Shown: one piece after another, positions 55,801-64,000 of the stretch
Numbering within the stretch: the first letter of the stretch is position 1
Layout of the letters: each line of letters starts with the position of its first letter
NCBI RefSeq assembly: GCF_932526225.1
Contig: NC_064035.1
Coordinates: 12,716,566-12,780,565 of the forward strand
Length of the DNA stretch: 64,000 nt
Direction of reading: 5' to 3'
DNA from: Nematostella vectensis
Taxonomy: Eukaryota; Cnidaria; Anthozoa; Actiniaria; Edwardsiidae
Translations under genes and position numbers: made by a program
Notes under the pieces: generated by a model
Database searches by the model: none
What the model was told of the DNA's origin: nothing
Seen by the model: the letters and a program-made list of their open reading frames with translations, nothing else

Positions 55801-57248
55801 CGTGCTTGTGAAGACAGACAGGTAATGTGTGCTAGAGTCTCTGTCAACTGCCATTTTGCAAAATACCAAGCAAAATGCAAAATACCAAGCGTGGGAGATC
55901 ATCTGCTTCCATCAGCTGATTTGGGGAAGCTAATGTGATTTTTTTTTTTTTTTTTAAAGAATTTGGTGAATGACTTTTTGTCATTCACTTTGTTTTAAAT
56001 GGTTATTTTGAAATTTCACAGTCCTAATCTTGAATGAAAACAACAACCAAGGCATGGCTGATCAAAGCGCTTCAACATTCCCTTGTGGTTTTCCTCGTGA
56101 AAGATAGCATGAAAGTGCCTTAGAAATCCTATTTAGCCTGATCCTTGACATTTTACCAGCTGACAAGGACTTTCTTTTATACTCAGGAATCACCTACTGG
56201 AAGCGGGGAGACTTTGACCCAGCGTTGGGCTAAGGTATGGGCATTAAAATTGCAATTTTTCAGGACATTGTTGTCAATCAGTAGAAATACCACTGTAAAT
56301 AAACAAAACAGAACAGAAAAAAGGAACAATTCTGTAATATATTGAAATTCATTATGACAACTTTTCTCCTAGGCAGGTCTCACCTATATAGTAATGGCGT
56401 ATTTTTTTTTCAGGCAAATTCTAACAGTGCACAAGCAAAGGAAACTTTAGAAAGGACATGTCAGGATCTGGCATTTGAACTTTCTCACTTTGACTTGAGA
56501 AAAGAAATGGAGCTGAGAGAGGTGTTGATTGAGTACTCCAGTTTACGATCTGAGCATTATGAAAAGGTAGGAGCCATTTCCATGGTGCTAGATAGACATG
56601 ACACAAAACCACTGCATACTCACTGCCCTGAGCTATTTAGGATGCCATAAGGTTATAAGATGGCTGAATGTTCTTTATCATATTCGTATCTGATTTTCTT
56701 TTGTCAAATGCCTAATGTTTACATCTTTTACTGTTGCTTGTTTTGGTTGCTGCTAGCAGAGTTTTTCTTTCTCTTTGTTTTAACAACTAAATTGCCAATC
56801 CGTGTTTCAAGGTTTTCGCATTGTTCATTTGTATTTGTACTGTACCTCAGTTCAAAATGACCGAAACTATTCGAGTAGCCAAAACCACAAATACAACCAA
56901 GAAAGACTAGGGAAAAGCCTTGAGTTCATTTCTTCATGTTCTTCATCATGTCTGCTAGATAGCTTGCATTTATCCCCCCTCACACACACAAATCTTATAG
57001 CCACAAGTATAGCTCTATCCTGTTTCTATTAAACCAGTCTCATCTGCTTAATGTATGTGGTTTGGGTATGGACCTAGTGACCTCCCCCACCCTTATACAA
57101 ACTCACTACACTATTACAAACCCAATACCAGCTAAAACCACTTATACTTGTTTGTCAGGTACAAAGTAAATGGTTTGGAGTAAAGTTTATGGTTGAGGCC
57201 CAGATAGCTGCTGATGTGAGAGCTGTCCATTGTATAAAAGACCTGTAG
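40821..57248 (+). CDS. Sorting-nexin-like protein: SH3, coiled coil, C2HC zinc finger, PX, BAR
   Basis: Twenty-one exons, all in phase, 650 residues: 40821-41171, 43534-43628, 44115-44168, 45077-45149, 45271-45351, 45832-45894, 45981-46045, 46822-46896, 47892-47988, 48088-48226, 53553-53602, 53749-53799, 54168-54284, 54809-54887, 55016-55092, 55158-55205, 55296-55361, 55741-55821, 56187-56234, 56414-56566, 57159-57248. Seen: an SH3-like domain (residues 14-90: AIKDFTAAE, LSFHIGEHFRLL, NNWLHVE, GIVPVDYV); Glu/Lys-rich coiled coil (about 118-239); C-x2-C-x11-H-x3-C (CTLCSEKI, SHSRIC; 253-272); a PX-like domain (about 290-400: FKVVTKTTLPNYEFPLYEV, HFEWL, IVPPLVK, FQRFLSRIC, LHLFLTGF); then a helical BAR-like region to the end. 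The TKTTLP and HFEWL motifs recall SNX5/SNX6-type PX domains. Sorting nexins bind endosomal membranes and bend them. The basic RRYSDF motif for PI3P is not conserved, so lipid preference is uncertain. AATAAA stands at 57367. Confidence 0.85.
42564..42623 (+). pseudogene. Duplicated partial copy of sorting-nexin exon 2 with its acceptor
   Basis: 60 bp here match 43498-43557 at 58 of 60 positions, 934 bp apart. The copy includes the acceptor (TGTGCACAGG) and the first ~7 codons of exon 2 (MFEKEDL), then runs into unrelated DNA with a later in-frame stop. If used, it would be a poison exon. Confidence 0.8.
46150..46744. mobile_element. hAT-like MITE with internal CGCGTAAT repeats
   Basis: 15-bp inverted ends AGGGCTTCTGGAATT (46150-46164) and complement (46730-46744) bound ~595 bp. 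The interior repeats GCGTAAT or CGTAAT many times. No long ORF. Ends close to CAGGG suggest hAT, but I could not define a clean target duplication. Lies in an intron of the sorting-nexin gene. Confidence 0.7.
46900..47890. other. Sorting-nexin intron 8, no feature seen
   Basis: AT-rich, no motif-bearing ORF and no repeat that I could recognise. Confidence 0.4.
48188..49951. repeat. Minisatellite copied from the sorting-nexin exon 10 donor
   Basis: About 35 copies of a 38-53-bp unit (AGAATAGTACCTCCTC, TAGTCAAGCAAACATCACTT, AATGGTAAGGG). The first unit is the real 3' end of exon 10 (codons for VPPLVKQTSLN) plus its GTAAGT donor. Many copies still hold AATGGTAAGG or AATTGTAAGG and so resemble donors. 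Others (ATTGCTAAGG) have lost the GT. The array resumes at 53268 after a transposon insertion. Confidence 0.95.
49948..53267. mobile_element. piggyBac-like non-autonomous element (TTAA target)
   Basis: A 3312-bp insert (49952-53263) begins AGGGACAGTATGA, ends TCATACGGCCCCT and is flanked by TTAA on both sides (49948-49951, 53264-53267). Removing the insert restores the minisatellite sequence exactly. The ends continue as degenerate inverted repeats of ~200 bp (TGATGTCACTTGTCCCCA occurs in both arms, inverted). Only short ORFs; no transposase seen. TTAA targets are typical of piggyBac. Confidence 0.8.
50388..50572. repeat. TTAATTAA-rich low-complexity stretch
   Basis: About 180 bp made almost only of TTAATTAATT and TTTAATTTAA variants, inside the piggyBac-like insert. 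Confidence 0.95.
53268..53335. repeat. Right-hand remainder of the exon 10-derived minisatellite
   Basis: GCTAAGGGTTAGAATAGTAC and TCTAGTCAAG continue the array interrupted at 49951. Confidence 0.9.
55580..55758. repeat. Triplicated 60-bp unit spanning the exon 18 acceptor
   Basis: Three consecutive 60-bp copies, each with TGTGATTTGTATTTGGTCTC, a pyrimidine-rich tract, an acceptor (CTGACAG or CTGATAG) and GATCTATTAGAGAGGGTG. Acceptors end at 55620, 55680 and 55740. Only the third leads into open coding sequence; from the first two the frame meets TGA (GTG GTG TGA). Confidence 0.95.
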
Positions 57249-58249
57249 GTAACTTGTGACCTAGTCAATACACTGCCAAACTGCAAATCCAAGTGATATT
57301 TTGATAGATGGTTTGGGAGAAACTGGATTTTAAGATTTTTTTAAGATGTAAGTTTGAAGCCTGTACAATAAATCTGCACTCCAGTCTACTCACAGTAGTA
57401 GCAGTTTTGGATTTTATTAACACAAAAGGCTACAAATTATATCACCAAAAGTAAACAAAATGTACATCAATTACTTGCTCTGTCAAGATTTTAAACATGT
57501 GTTGCTATTGATAGCTATGTCCAAGGAATCACACATCATTTCACCACCATCATCTTTATGAATGATGCGACCAAAATACTACAACAGTATTTTTACTTAT
57601 TTATTCAAATTTGATTTTTTTTTAAACAGTAGCATGTGTAATGCCTTGCCTTAGAATAATATAAAGAGTATTGCTTATGAAAATGTCAATGAACTAAGAG
57701 ATTGTATGCTATGTACGAAACAAATTGAAATATAAATGAATATTATAGATTTTATAATTATTATTCATTATAGAATGAATGCATGTAATGCCAGTTAGTG
57801 GAATTTTAACTTATTTACTATTTTATTCATTATTTGTTGAATTAAATGATGAGTGTCTATGGAAGACTAGCTTTTACATCGAGAGGTGGTAATTCTGATG
57901 AATTTCCAAGCACTCTAACTTTTCATTAATTGCATGGAATAGCTATTTTCCTTCATGGTTGAGTGTTGATAAATTATACACTTTGTGTATCATAATATTT
58001 GAATTTTTTAAATAAAAAAAATGAAATATTTTAACTTTTATATATGTTTTTTGTCTCCTGTATATTGGTCTAGTCTCATTTAGACAATCAATATTTATTC
58101 ATATATTATCAAACTGTCTAACTAAAAACAAGTCAATCTCAATACCTTCTTACTCAGAATTTAATTATCTTGTTCATCCTTTTTTCATTAGTCTATAAAA
58201 ATGATCACCAACTATAAATAATTATCCATCACTGTACTGCACTGTACTT
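57249..58249. other. Tail-to-tail intergenic region
   Basis: The sorting-nexin gene and SMUG1 converge here. AATAAA at 57367-57372 suits the sorting nexin. On the minus strand AATAAA at 58099-58094 suits SMUG1. Otherwise AT-rich with no feature. Confidence 0.5.
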
Positions 58250-60444
58250 TCAATCCACAATAAGAACTTGCATTAACCCTGCCTCTTGTAGTTGTCTCAT
58301 TGCAATTTCTGACCACCCTGCATTAGCTATAGGGCTTGCTGGGCTAGGATGCATCAATGGGTAAACCCTTATACTTGAATCCTTCAGTACAGATCGGCAA
58401 CGCCCCTCTGCAAACTTGCCAATCCCTACAACGGTGTCAGTCCCTAGTAGCTCTACCATTTCAATTAGTGCCTGGTCGCAAATGTTGTATAGCTGCTTTC
58501 TTTGTTCAACAGGAAGGTTCGGAGGAGTGATGTTTTTACCTGATTCATTCATAAATACTAGTGGGCAGTAATTGTGAATAAAACAGCTGCTAAAAAATAC
58601 TTCTGGTGTTTTGCACAATTGTTTTATCAGGCCCCATAATCTTGAGCCGCTAACTTCACTTCTTTTGCAGTCTAGACCTAGAATTGGTCTCTTTGGGTGC
58701 TCTTTCAGCGGTTTTCTTACTTCACCATCAATTTCAAGCCAGTCTTTTACAAAACTAGTGTCTCCAAAAGGAACCTGTGAAGAAATAAGCCAAGTGCCTA
58801 TTAACACATTGATCCCTCAACTGCCTGTACCGGCCTTGAGAAGTACCCACAATCCAAAAAATTCATAAATGCAAAATAAACACAACAATATGAAGATACT
58901 CAGGCATCAGTCTAAGGGATAAATGGTCTTGGAGATACGCATCCAACCATGGTTATAGCAACTACTCTAGTCAAATAAGCAGGTTCTTTGACAAATTTTA
59001 AGTCGAACAAGGAAAAAAAAGCAGAATCATCCCTCTCAACAAAACGCTCAAAATACCACACAAGGGAGCAAAGAGGCAAATTTTGGACTAGCTCCTGCTA
59101 TTTGTTTTGAATTTTGGACCCTCGTTTTCCAGGCAATTGGGTAGTCCCCCCCCCCATGCTATGGTAGAGTTTTTTGGATGTATTTGGTACATTATCCTTT
59201 TTGAGTAATTATAAAAGTCATGTATCTTGTATAAAAGTCTGAAACATATTTCCAGACTCTCTACTCCTCTACACCTGACCATCCCAGGATTATCTGTAGC
59301 CTGTGAGGAATTTGGAACCTTGCAAGTAGTGGGAGAGGAAAATAAATTTTTAAAGGACCCTGTCAGGATTCTTCTTTGTAGCAGTTGTTTATATATTAGT
59401 AGCAGCCCCCATTCAAATATGGTTTCATTTTTAGAATCCATGTACAATTACCTGCAGTGCCTCCAAGCCATTAGGAGCATAAGCAAGATTACTAAAGCTT
59501 TTGCAGCCTAGGTGTTTATATTTACACTTATTTGTTTATTTATTTGATACACCATGTACTATCAAACAAGCAATCCCATTTTTGCATGTGTCTATCCTTT
59601 ATAAGACACACGGAAGGATGACATATAGCAGTCTCTAAACAACAGGCATGCACTTTGATCATCTGTGGATTATTAGGATTCATGCCAAAATGAGATAAGA
59701 TGGTCAACAGTCAGGAGCGTTTGGCCAAACACTAGATACCCGTAAGTTTTACAAAAAAGGTGAATGCTCACTCACAGGGAACCCAAGCACACAGTTAGTG
59801 GTTTTTGGGTTTTGTGAGAAATTCTTAATAAAAACACACGAAGCTCAATAAGCGGTAAGAAGTGATCATTTTAATTCTCTCTGTGAAGTTTTGTAGAGTT
59901 CGGTGAGGTAGGGGTGACTGAATTTTACGAATCTTTACAGAGGTAATTAAAATGATCACTTCTAACTGCTTGGTGAGTTTCGTGTGCTTTTATTAAGAAT
60001 TGCTCACAAAACCCAAAAACCACTAACTGTGAGCTTGGGCTCCCTGTTGTTCACCCCCTCCCCCTTCTTAAAGGATTATCAATGTCTTCAAGACTGGAGA
60101 GACACAATTAACATAATATAAAAACAAGCACTCACCCCGTTCTGTGCCATTCCAAATGGGCCTGGGTTCATACCAAGGAACAAAACTTTCTTAGTACTAG
60201 TACAGTATTTGTCCAAAAAGTTTATGTGCGTCTCAGAAGCGTATTCAATCGGGTTGTAAATATAACAAACTGGGAATCCGAAATCGATCATACACATAGC
60301 CCTACAAACTGTTGTTTCTATGTCAAACACATCTTTGGCTATTCTTTGTGATTTGTGTGCTTTTAGTTGCTTGCTTCTTTTTAAAGAGGGAGAATTTGAC
60401 AGTTTTTCGGAGCTTTCGCTGACAAGACAACCCGAATCCGCCAT
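58250..60444 (-). CDS. SMUG1: Single-strand-selective monofunctional uracil-DNA glycosylase
   Basis: Exons: 60444-60136 and 58774-58250, giving 277 residues, close to the usual length of about 270. SMUG1 removes uracil and oxidised pyrimidines such as 5-hydroxymethyluracil from DNA in the nucleus, starting base-excision repair. Seen: the active-site motif GMNPGPFGMAQNGVPFG, formed across the splice junction (AAC GGG|GTT CCT), SRLWGLI, FIHNYCPL, SGKNITP, VVGIGKFAE and the catalytic HPSPASP loop. All key family motifs are intact. The start ATG at 60444 follows GCC and opens a short, probably disordered, basic N-terminus. The gene lies only 210 bp downstream of the CAP gene on the same strand. 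Confidence 0.96.
59774..60046. mobile_element. Foldback MITE in the SMUG1 intron
   Basis: About 270 bp; ends CAGGGAACCCAAGC and GCTTGGGCTCCCTG. Long imperfect inverted arms share TAGTGGTTTTTGGGTTTTGTGAG, AAAATGATCACTTCT and CGTGTGCTTTTATT as complements. CAGGG ends suggest hAT, not proven. Non-coding. Confidence 0.82.
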
Positions 60445-60654
60445 GTTTACCCGTTGAACATTTTGTCGCTAGGGAAGGGTAGTAGGGGAGTTTTTAGTAA
60501 GAGGTTTATCCGACTACAAAAATAACTTCCGTCGAAAAATGAACTTATTTATCATTCGTTTATTTATCATTTTTTTACTTATTTAAGAAGATTCTTAAGG
60601 AAATATTCTATTTTATTTGCTATTAATGTAGCAAATTATTGTTTAAAAACCTTT

Positions 60655-62782
60655 TTATTTGCTCACTTTTGAGCAGTAAGATTGCTTATCGAAGCTGCCT
60701 TGCTCGACATTTTTATCGAAATCTCCGATCATGTTTCCAGCTTTTTTGTATCTCCCGACGTAGTATGTGCATTTCATCTTATCCTCTTCAGCGGAGGCTG
60801 AGCCAAACCCGAGCTCCGTGCTTTCCTTCCAGACAACCTGCGTAAAGTGACCAGTGCCGCTGCCACCACCTCCCCCGCCAAACGTGTAGCCGGGATTACA
60901 AACCTCATTATACCTGCCGGAGGAAGAAACAGCGGATGAGTGTCCATTAGATAACGAGTCAACATTTATTTGCTGTGGCCAACTCTTAACCGCTTTCAAC
61001 CTTACAAAAGTATGCTTGTTCGTTCACACTTAGCTAAGCATTGCTCGGGAAAATCACGCAACGTTGCTGCAACAAACCAAGTAGCGCTTTTCAAGAACCT
61101 AGTTGCAAATTCTGAATGACAACAATTCTAATGCACATTCTCAGTGGAGACAGTCTGGAAGTCTGGATATGTCGTAAATGTCTCGTCTGTTACATTTTTC
61201 CTGATCAAACCACGAAGTAAAACTCCACAAGTTTCATGGTCTGACAAGGCGGAGCAAACACAACTCTGATCTTTCTTTGGAAGAATGAAATCTCGGTATC
61301 TTTTTAGCGTCTTCGAACTCGTCGATACTAACTATATTAAAACCAAATCTCGCTACTCACTCTCCGTCAGCCTCTTCAAGTAAAGAAGAAACGAAACAAG
61401 ACGAAAACGCACATGGAACGATTCAACACTCATACCAGTTAGTAACGGCTTCTTCTGGAGTCTGTCCCTTTTTTGAAGAGCATCCCATAGACAGGTTCTC
61501 GCCAACTCCATCACGCTCCTCCTTGGAGGAGTGCGTAAATTTTCCCGATTTTGCAATTTTCTCGGCGTATTCTTTTGCAGATTTGGACATTTCTGCATTG
61601 AGGGTCATGGGCGGCGAGTTATGCACTTTGCGGAACTTGTTGTGGATAGACAACGCGATTTGGTCTTCAGCACCTGAGTAATAAGAAATCATTAATATTC
61701 GTTTGTAACTAGTTTGGCACGCAAAATGCTTCCGACTGTTTACTTTTCCGACAATACGAGGAAAACTGCTTTCTATTTTGTTTAAAAAGATCCGCGGTCA
61801 TAAGCGTCACATGGAAATATTCACTGCTGATCCTGGTCTGTCATTAGATACCTGTGATCCCCCAAACTTAGGGCGTTCCTTTCAAGTCAAAGCGCGACTT
61901 TTTAATAGTTTCATTTACCTTCCTTACCACCTCCTGGTGTAGGGCTGGTACTTCCTTCTCCCTTTGTAGGTGTGCTACCGCCTCCTCCTGGTGCCTCGGT
62001 AGGGGAACCACCGCCTCCTCCTGGTGCCTCGGTAGGGGAACCACCGCCTCCTCCTGGTGCCTTGGTAGGGGAACCACCGCCCCCTCCTGGTGCCTTGGTA
62101 GGGGAACCACCGCCCCCTCCTGGTGCCTCGGTAGGAGAACCACCGCCCCCTCCTGGTGCCTCGGTAGGGGAACCACCACCCCCTCCTGGTGCCTTGGTAG
62201 GGGAACCACCGCCTCCTCCTGGTGCCTTGGTAGGGGAACCACCGCCCCCTCCTGGTGCCATGGTAGGGGTACTGCCTTCTCCTCCCCCACCCCCGGAACC
62301 TGGCGGTGTGATCCTTATCTTTAGGTCGATGTCCACCTTGCCATCTTTTCCAACTTCATAAACTCCAGCGCCTACAACAATATTAACATTGACGGAAGTC
62401 ATATCTTATTAGACGGGACAGACGAACAGGATAACGCCTCGGCGGCTACAGAGATATGTCATCAGTCGGATAGGCGAACAGGCATACACCTCGGTGCCTA
62501 CAGCGATGTTTCATAAAAGGGATGGACAACCTCAGCGTCTAAAGCGCTATTATAAAAGACGAATAGATGGAAAGTGAAGTCTTCTGGGAGTCCATTTGTA
62601 TTTTTAAATGATCTTCTTGATATAGAAGACAAGCACCTTACGTTCTTACCTACTACACCGCCGTCGTTAATCTTGAAGATTCCAACAACTGGTTGCCTAG
62701 CAACTCCCTCGCTTCTTTTAGTTGCGGAATCCGCTGGAGTGGCTATTCGACGGAGCACGTTGTAATGCTCCTGATTAGAGCC
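60655..62782 (-). CDS. CAP-superfamily (GAPR-1-like) protein with Gly/Pro/Thr repeat linker, 5' partial
   Basis: Exons: 62770 (or 62782)-62650, 62371-61919, 61673-61436, 60913-60655, about 356 residues, in phase throughout. No start codon is seen, so at least one 5' exon is missing. The first two exons encode a small domain (VVGIFKIN, GAGVYEVG, VDIDLKIRI) that I do not recognise. A linker with eight copies of an 11-residue unit (APGGGGGSPTK/E) follows. The C-terminal ~165 residues are a CAP domain: HNKFRKVH, FTHSS, GVGENLSMG, the signature GHFTQVVWK, and a GAPR-1-like end (VGRYKKAGNMIGDF). The splice AACTG|GTATGA to G|TAT AAT restores NWYNEV, as expected. CAP proteins are mostly secreted or membrane-associated; no function can be assigned beyond the fold. 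AATAAA overlaps the stop and another lies ~40 nt downstream. Confidence 0.88.
61975..62270. repeat. 33-bp coding tandem repeat
   Basis: Eight near-identical copies of a 33-bp unit inside CAP exon 2 encode the APGGGGGSPTK/E linker. The array is GC-rich and leaves other frames open, giving a spurious proline-rich ORF on the plus strand. Confidence 0.95.
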
Positions 62783-64000
62783 CTATTAGACAAAACAGAT
62801 CTGTCTGAAATCCTTTATTATTTTGTTTATATTTGATAAAATATAATGGGCCACTTCCAGTGAGTCCTTCCAAGAGACCATGATGTAAGAGAACGAATCC
62901 CCCGTATTAGGGTATGTTCCAATGATGACGTCCGTAAAAACTATTTTTAGAACAAGCAGTTATTTTTAGATACGTCTCTGATTGGTTAGCGCTCACGTTT
63001 CCTAGCAACAAGAGTCTTACGCGCGATCACATCTTGAGCAATGTGATCCGGCAAAGGATGTTTCGGAAATCTTTTTGACCGAAAATACCTTCCTTTTTTA
63101 CGAACGCTGTAAAAATCAATCATAAATCTGTGTTTACAAAACACAATTCTCTTCCAATTCCCTTTTAATGAAAAAGATACATCCAGAACTTAATACCATT
63201 ATATTCACACCGATATTACAAATAAAAGATTTCAAGTCTTTATAATGAAGTAGATCTTATTCCAGTGACAAGGGTTTCTTGAGTGACATGATTTCTGAAC
63301 ATTTGCGTGAAAAATTGAAGTTCATTCATCTAAAAATGTTATAAATCAAAGAAAAATAAAGCCCTTCTTGTATTAAAATACATAACATAGACTATGAGAA
63401 TGCCTAGGTATTCTATCTCACCGAATTGCAGAGAATAAGAACTTTTTAGGAGTCTGCACGATGCATCTTGAATGAACTCCAAATTCACCGTCTCCCCGAC
63501 GTCTTCCCGTTCAATTATTTATATAACATTTAGATAACTGAACATTAGATAACTTAACAGATAACAGGACACCACCCTATGAGTAGCATTGTGATCATGA
63601 GCCTTGAAGAGCAGCTAAAAGGATAAAAACAGGTCGCGAACGAAGTAAAGAAGTGCAGAGGGAAAAAATTTGTTGTGAAATTGTACTAGCTCGTGGTGCC
63701 CATTACCAAATATGGCGCGACGAACCATGTATGGATGCTATGATTGACAAGTCCGCGCAATCTAAAAATAGCTTTCTTGGACGTTATCATGGGCCACGGG
63801 GATTCGTTCTCTTATATCATGGTCTCTTGGTCCTTCCCATCCACACTAGGTTTTTAAACCTTTTTTTTTTAACAAAATGAATGGAAGTATCTTTGCTTTT
63901 CCATATTCGAATATGCTGATATGCTCTTGAAAGTGTGCAGAAAAGAGTAATGTCCATCATTTGGCCGTGTGAACAGGTGAATTATACGCCACTGCTTTAG
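62783..64000. other. Region upstream of the visible CAP exons, with an inverted-repeat element
   Basis: No exon is supported here. A ~32-bp inverted pair (CCAAGAGACCATGAT and AAGAGAACGAATCCCC; 62870-62902 versus 63798-63830) bounds ~960 bp, consistent with a non-autonomous DNA transposon. The missing 5' exon of the CAP gene may lie here undetected or beyond the window. Confidence 0.6.

Noticed and set aside
61972-62361. Plus-strand proline-rich ORF (GEPPPPPGASV repeats)
   Set aside because: Reverse complement of the CAP linker repeat; the minus strand is coding, with correct splice phases and a CAP domain downstream.
1-64000. tRNA or rRNA genes
   Set aside because: I looked for cloverleaf-like and rRNA-like stretches while reading and found none that I could support; a covariance-model scan would be needed to exclude them.

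Overview
This window is animal nuclear DNA. Its genes are split into many short exons (about 48-350 nt) by GT-AG introns, it is AT-rich, and the introns and spacers are full of transposon remnants, foldback elements and minisatellites. The gene set and intron-rich style suggest an early-branching metazoan; an anthozoan cnidarian such as a sea anemone is my best guess, but the sequence alone does not prove it. I found no bacterial genes, no CRISPR array and no tRNA or rRNA gene. I joined exons by hand from splice sites, reading phase and family motifs; every junction given keeps the reading frame.

Layout from left to right. (1) 717-9457 (+): the 3' part of a TKL-like protein kinase gene, with an extra C-terminal region that looks like a degenerate Nudix domain. 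One of its introns carries a LINE remnant and another a 43-bp minisatellite. (2) 10434-18044: a large broken inverted-repeat region. It holds a complete, apparently young Ty3/gypsy retrotransposon (10559-14940: identical 129-bp LTRs, AATTC target duplication, one 1322-aa gag-pol ORF) and a ~530-bp palindrome. (3) 20346-23076 (-): MGAT1 (N-acetylglucosaminyltransferase I), two exons. (4) 24440-33943 (+): an actin-like protein preceded by an N-terminal membrane anchor and about 690 acidic residues. One intron is 4.8 kb of almost pure 16-bp minisatellite. (5) 36036-40002 (-): a type I membrane protein with a Ser/Thr-rich ectodomain and a basic cytoplasmic tail, family not recognised. (6) 40821-57248 (+): a 21-exon sorting-nexin-like gene with the order SH3, coiled coil, C2HC zinc finger, PX, BAR. 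(7) 58250-60444 (-): SMUG1 uracil-DNA glycosylase. (8) 60655-62782 (-): a CAP/GAPR-1-like protein with a Gly/Pro/Thr repeat linker, 5' end not found.

The genes belong to unrelated processes (signalling, N-glycan maturation, cytoskeleton or membrane, endosomal sorting, base-excision repair, secreted CAP protein), so this is ordinary gene neighbourhood and not an operon-like system. Two divergent pairs may share promoters: MGAT1/actin-like (1.36 kb apart) and membrane protein/sorting nexin (0.8 kb apart).

The most unusual signals are the membrane-anchored actin-like fusion, the kinase-Nudix fusion, the sorting-nexin architecture, and a recurring pattern in which tandem repeats are seeded at exon-intron boundaries or at a stop codon. 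That pattern is seen at kinase exon 7, the actin-like last exon, and sorting-nexin exons 2, 10 and 18.
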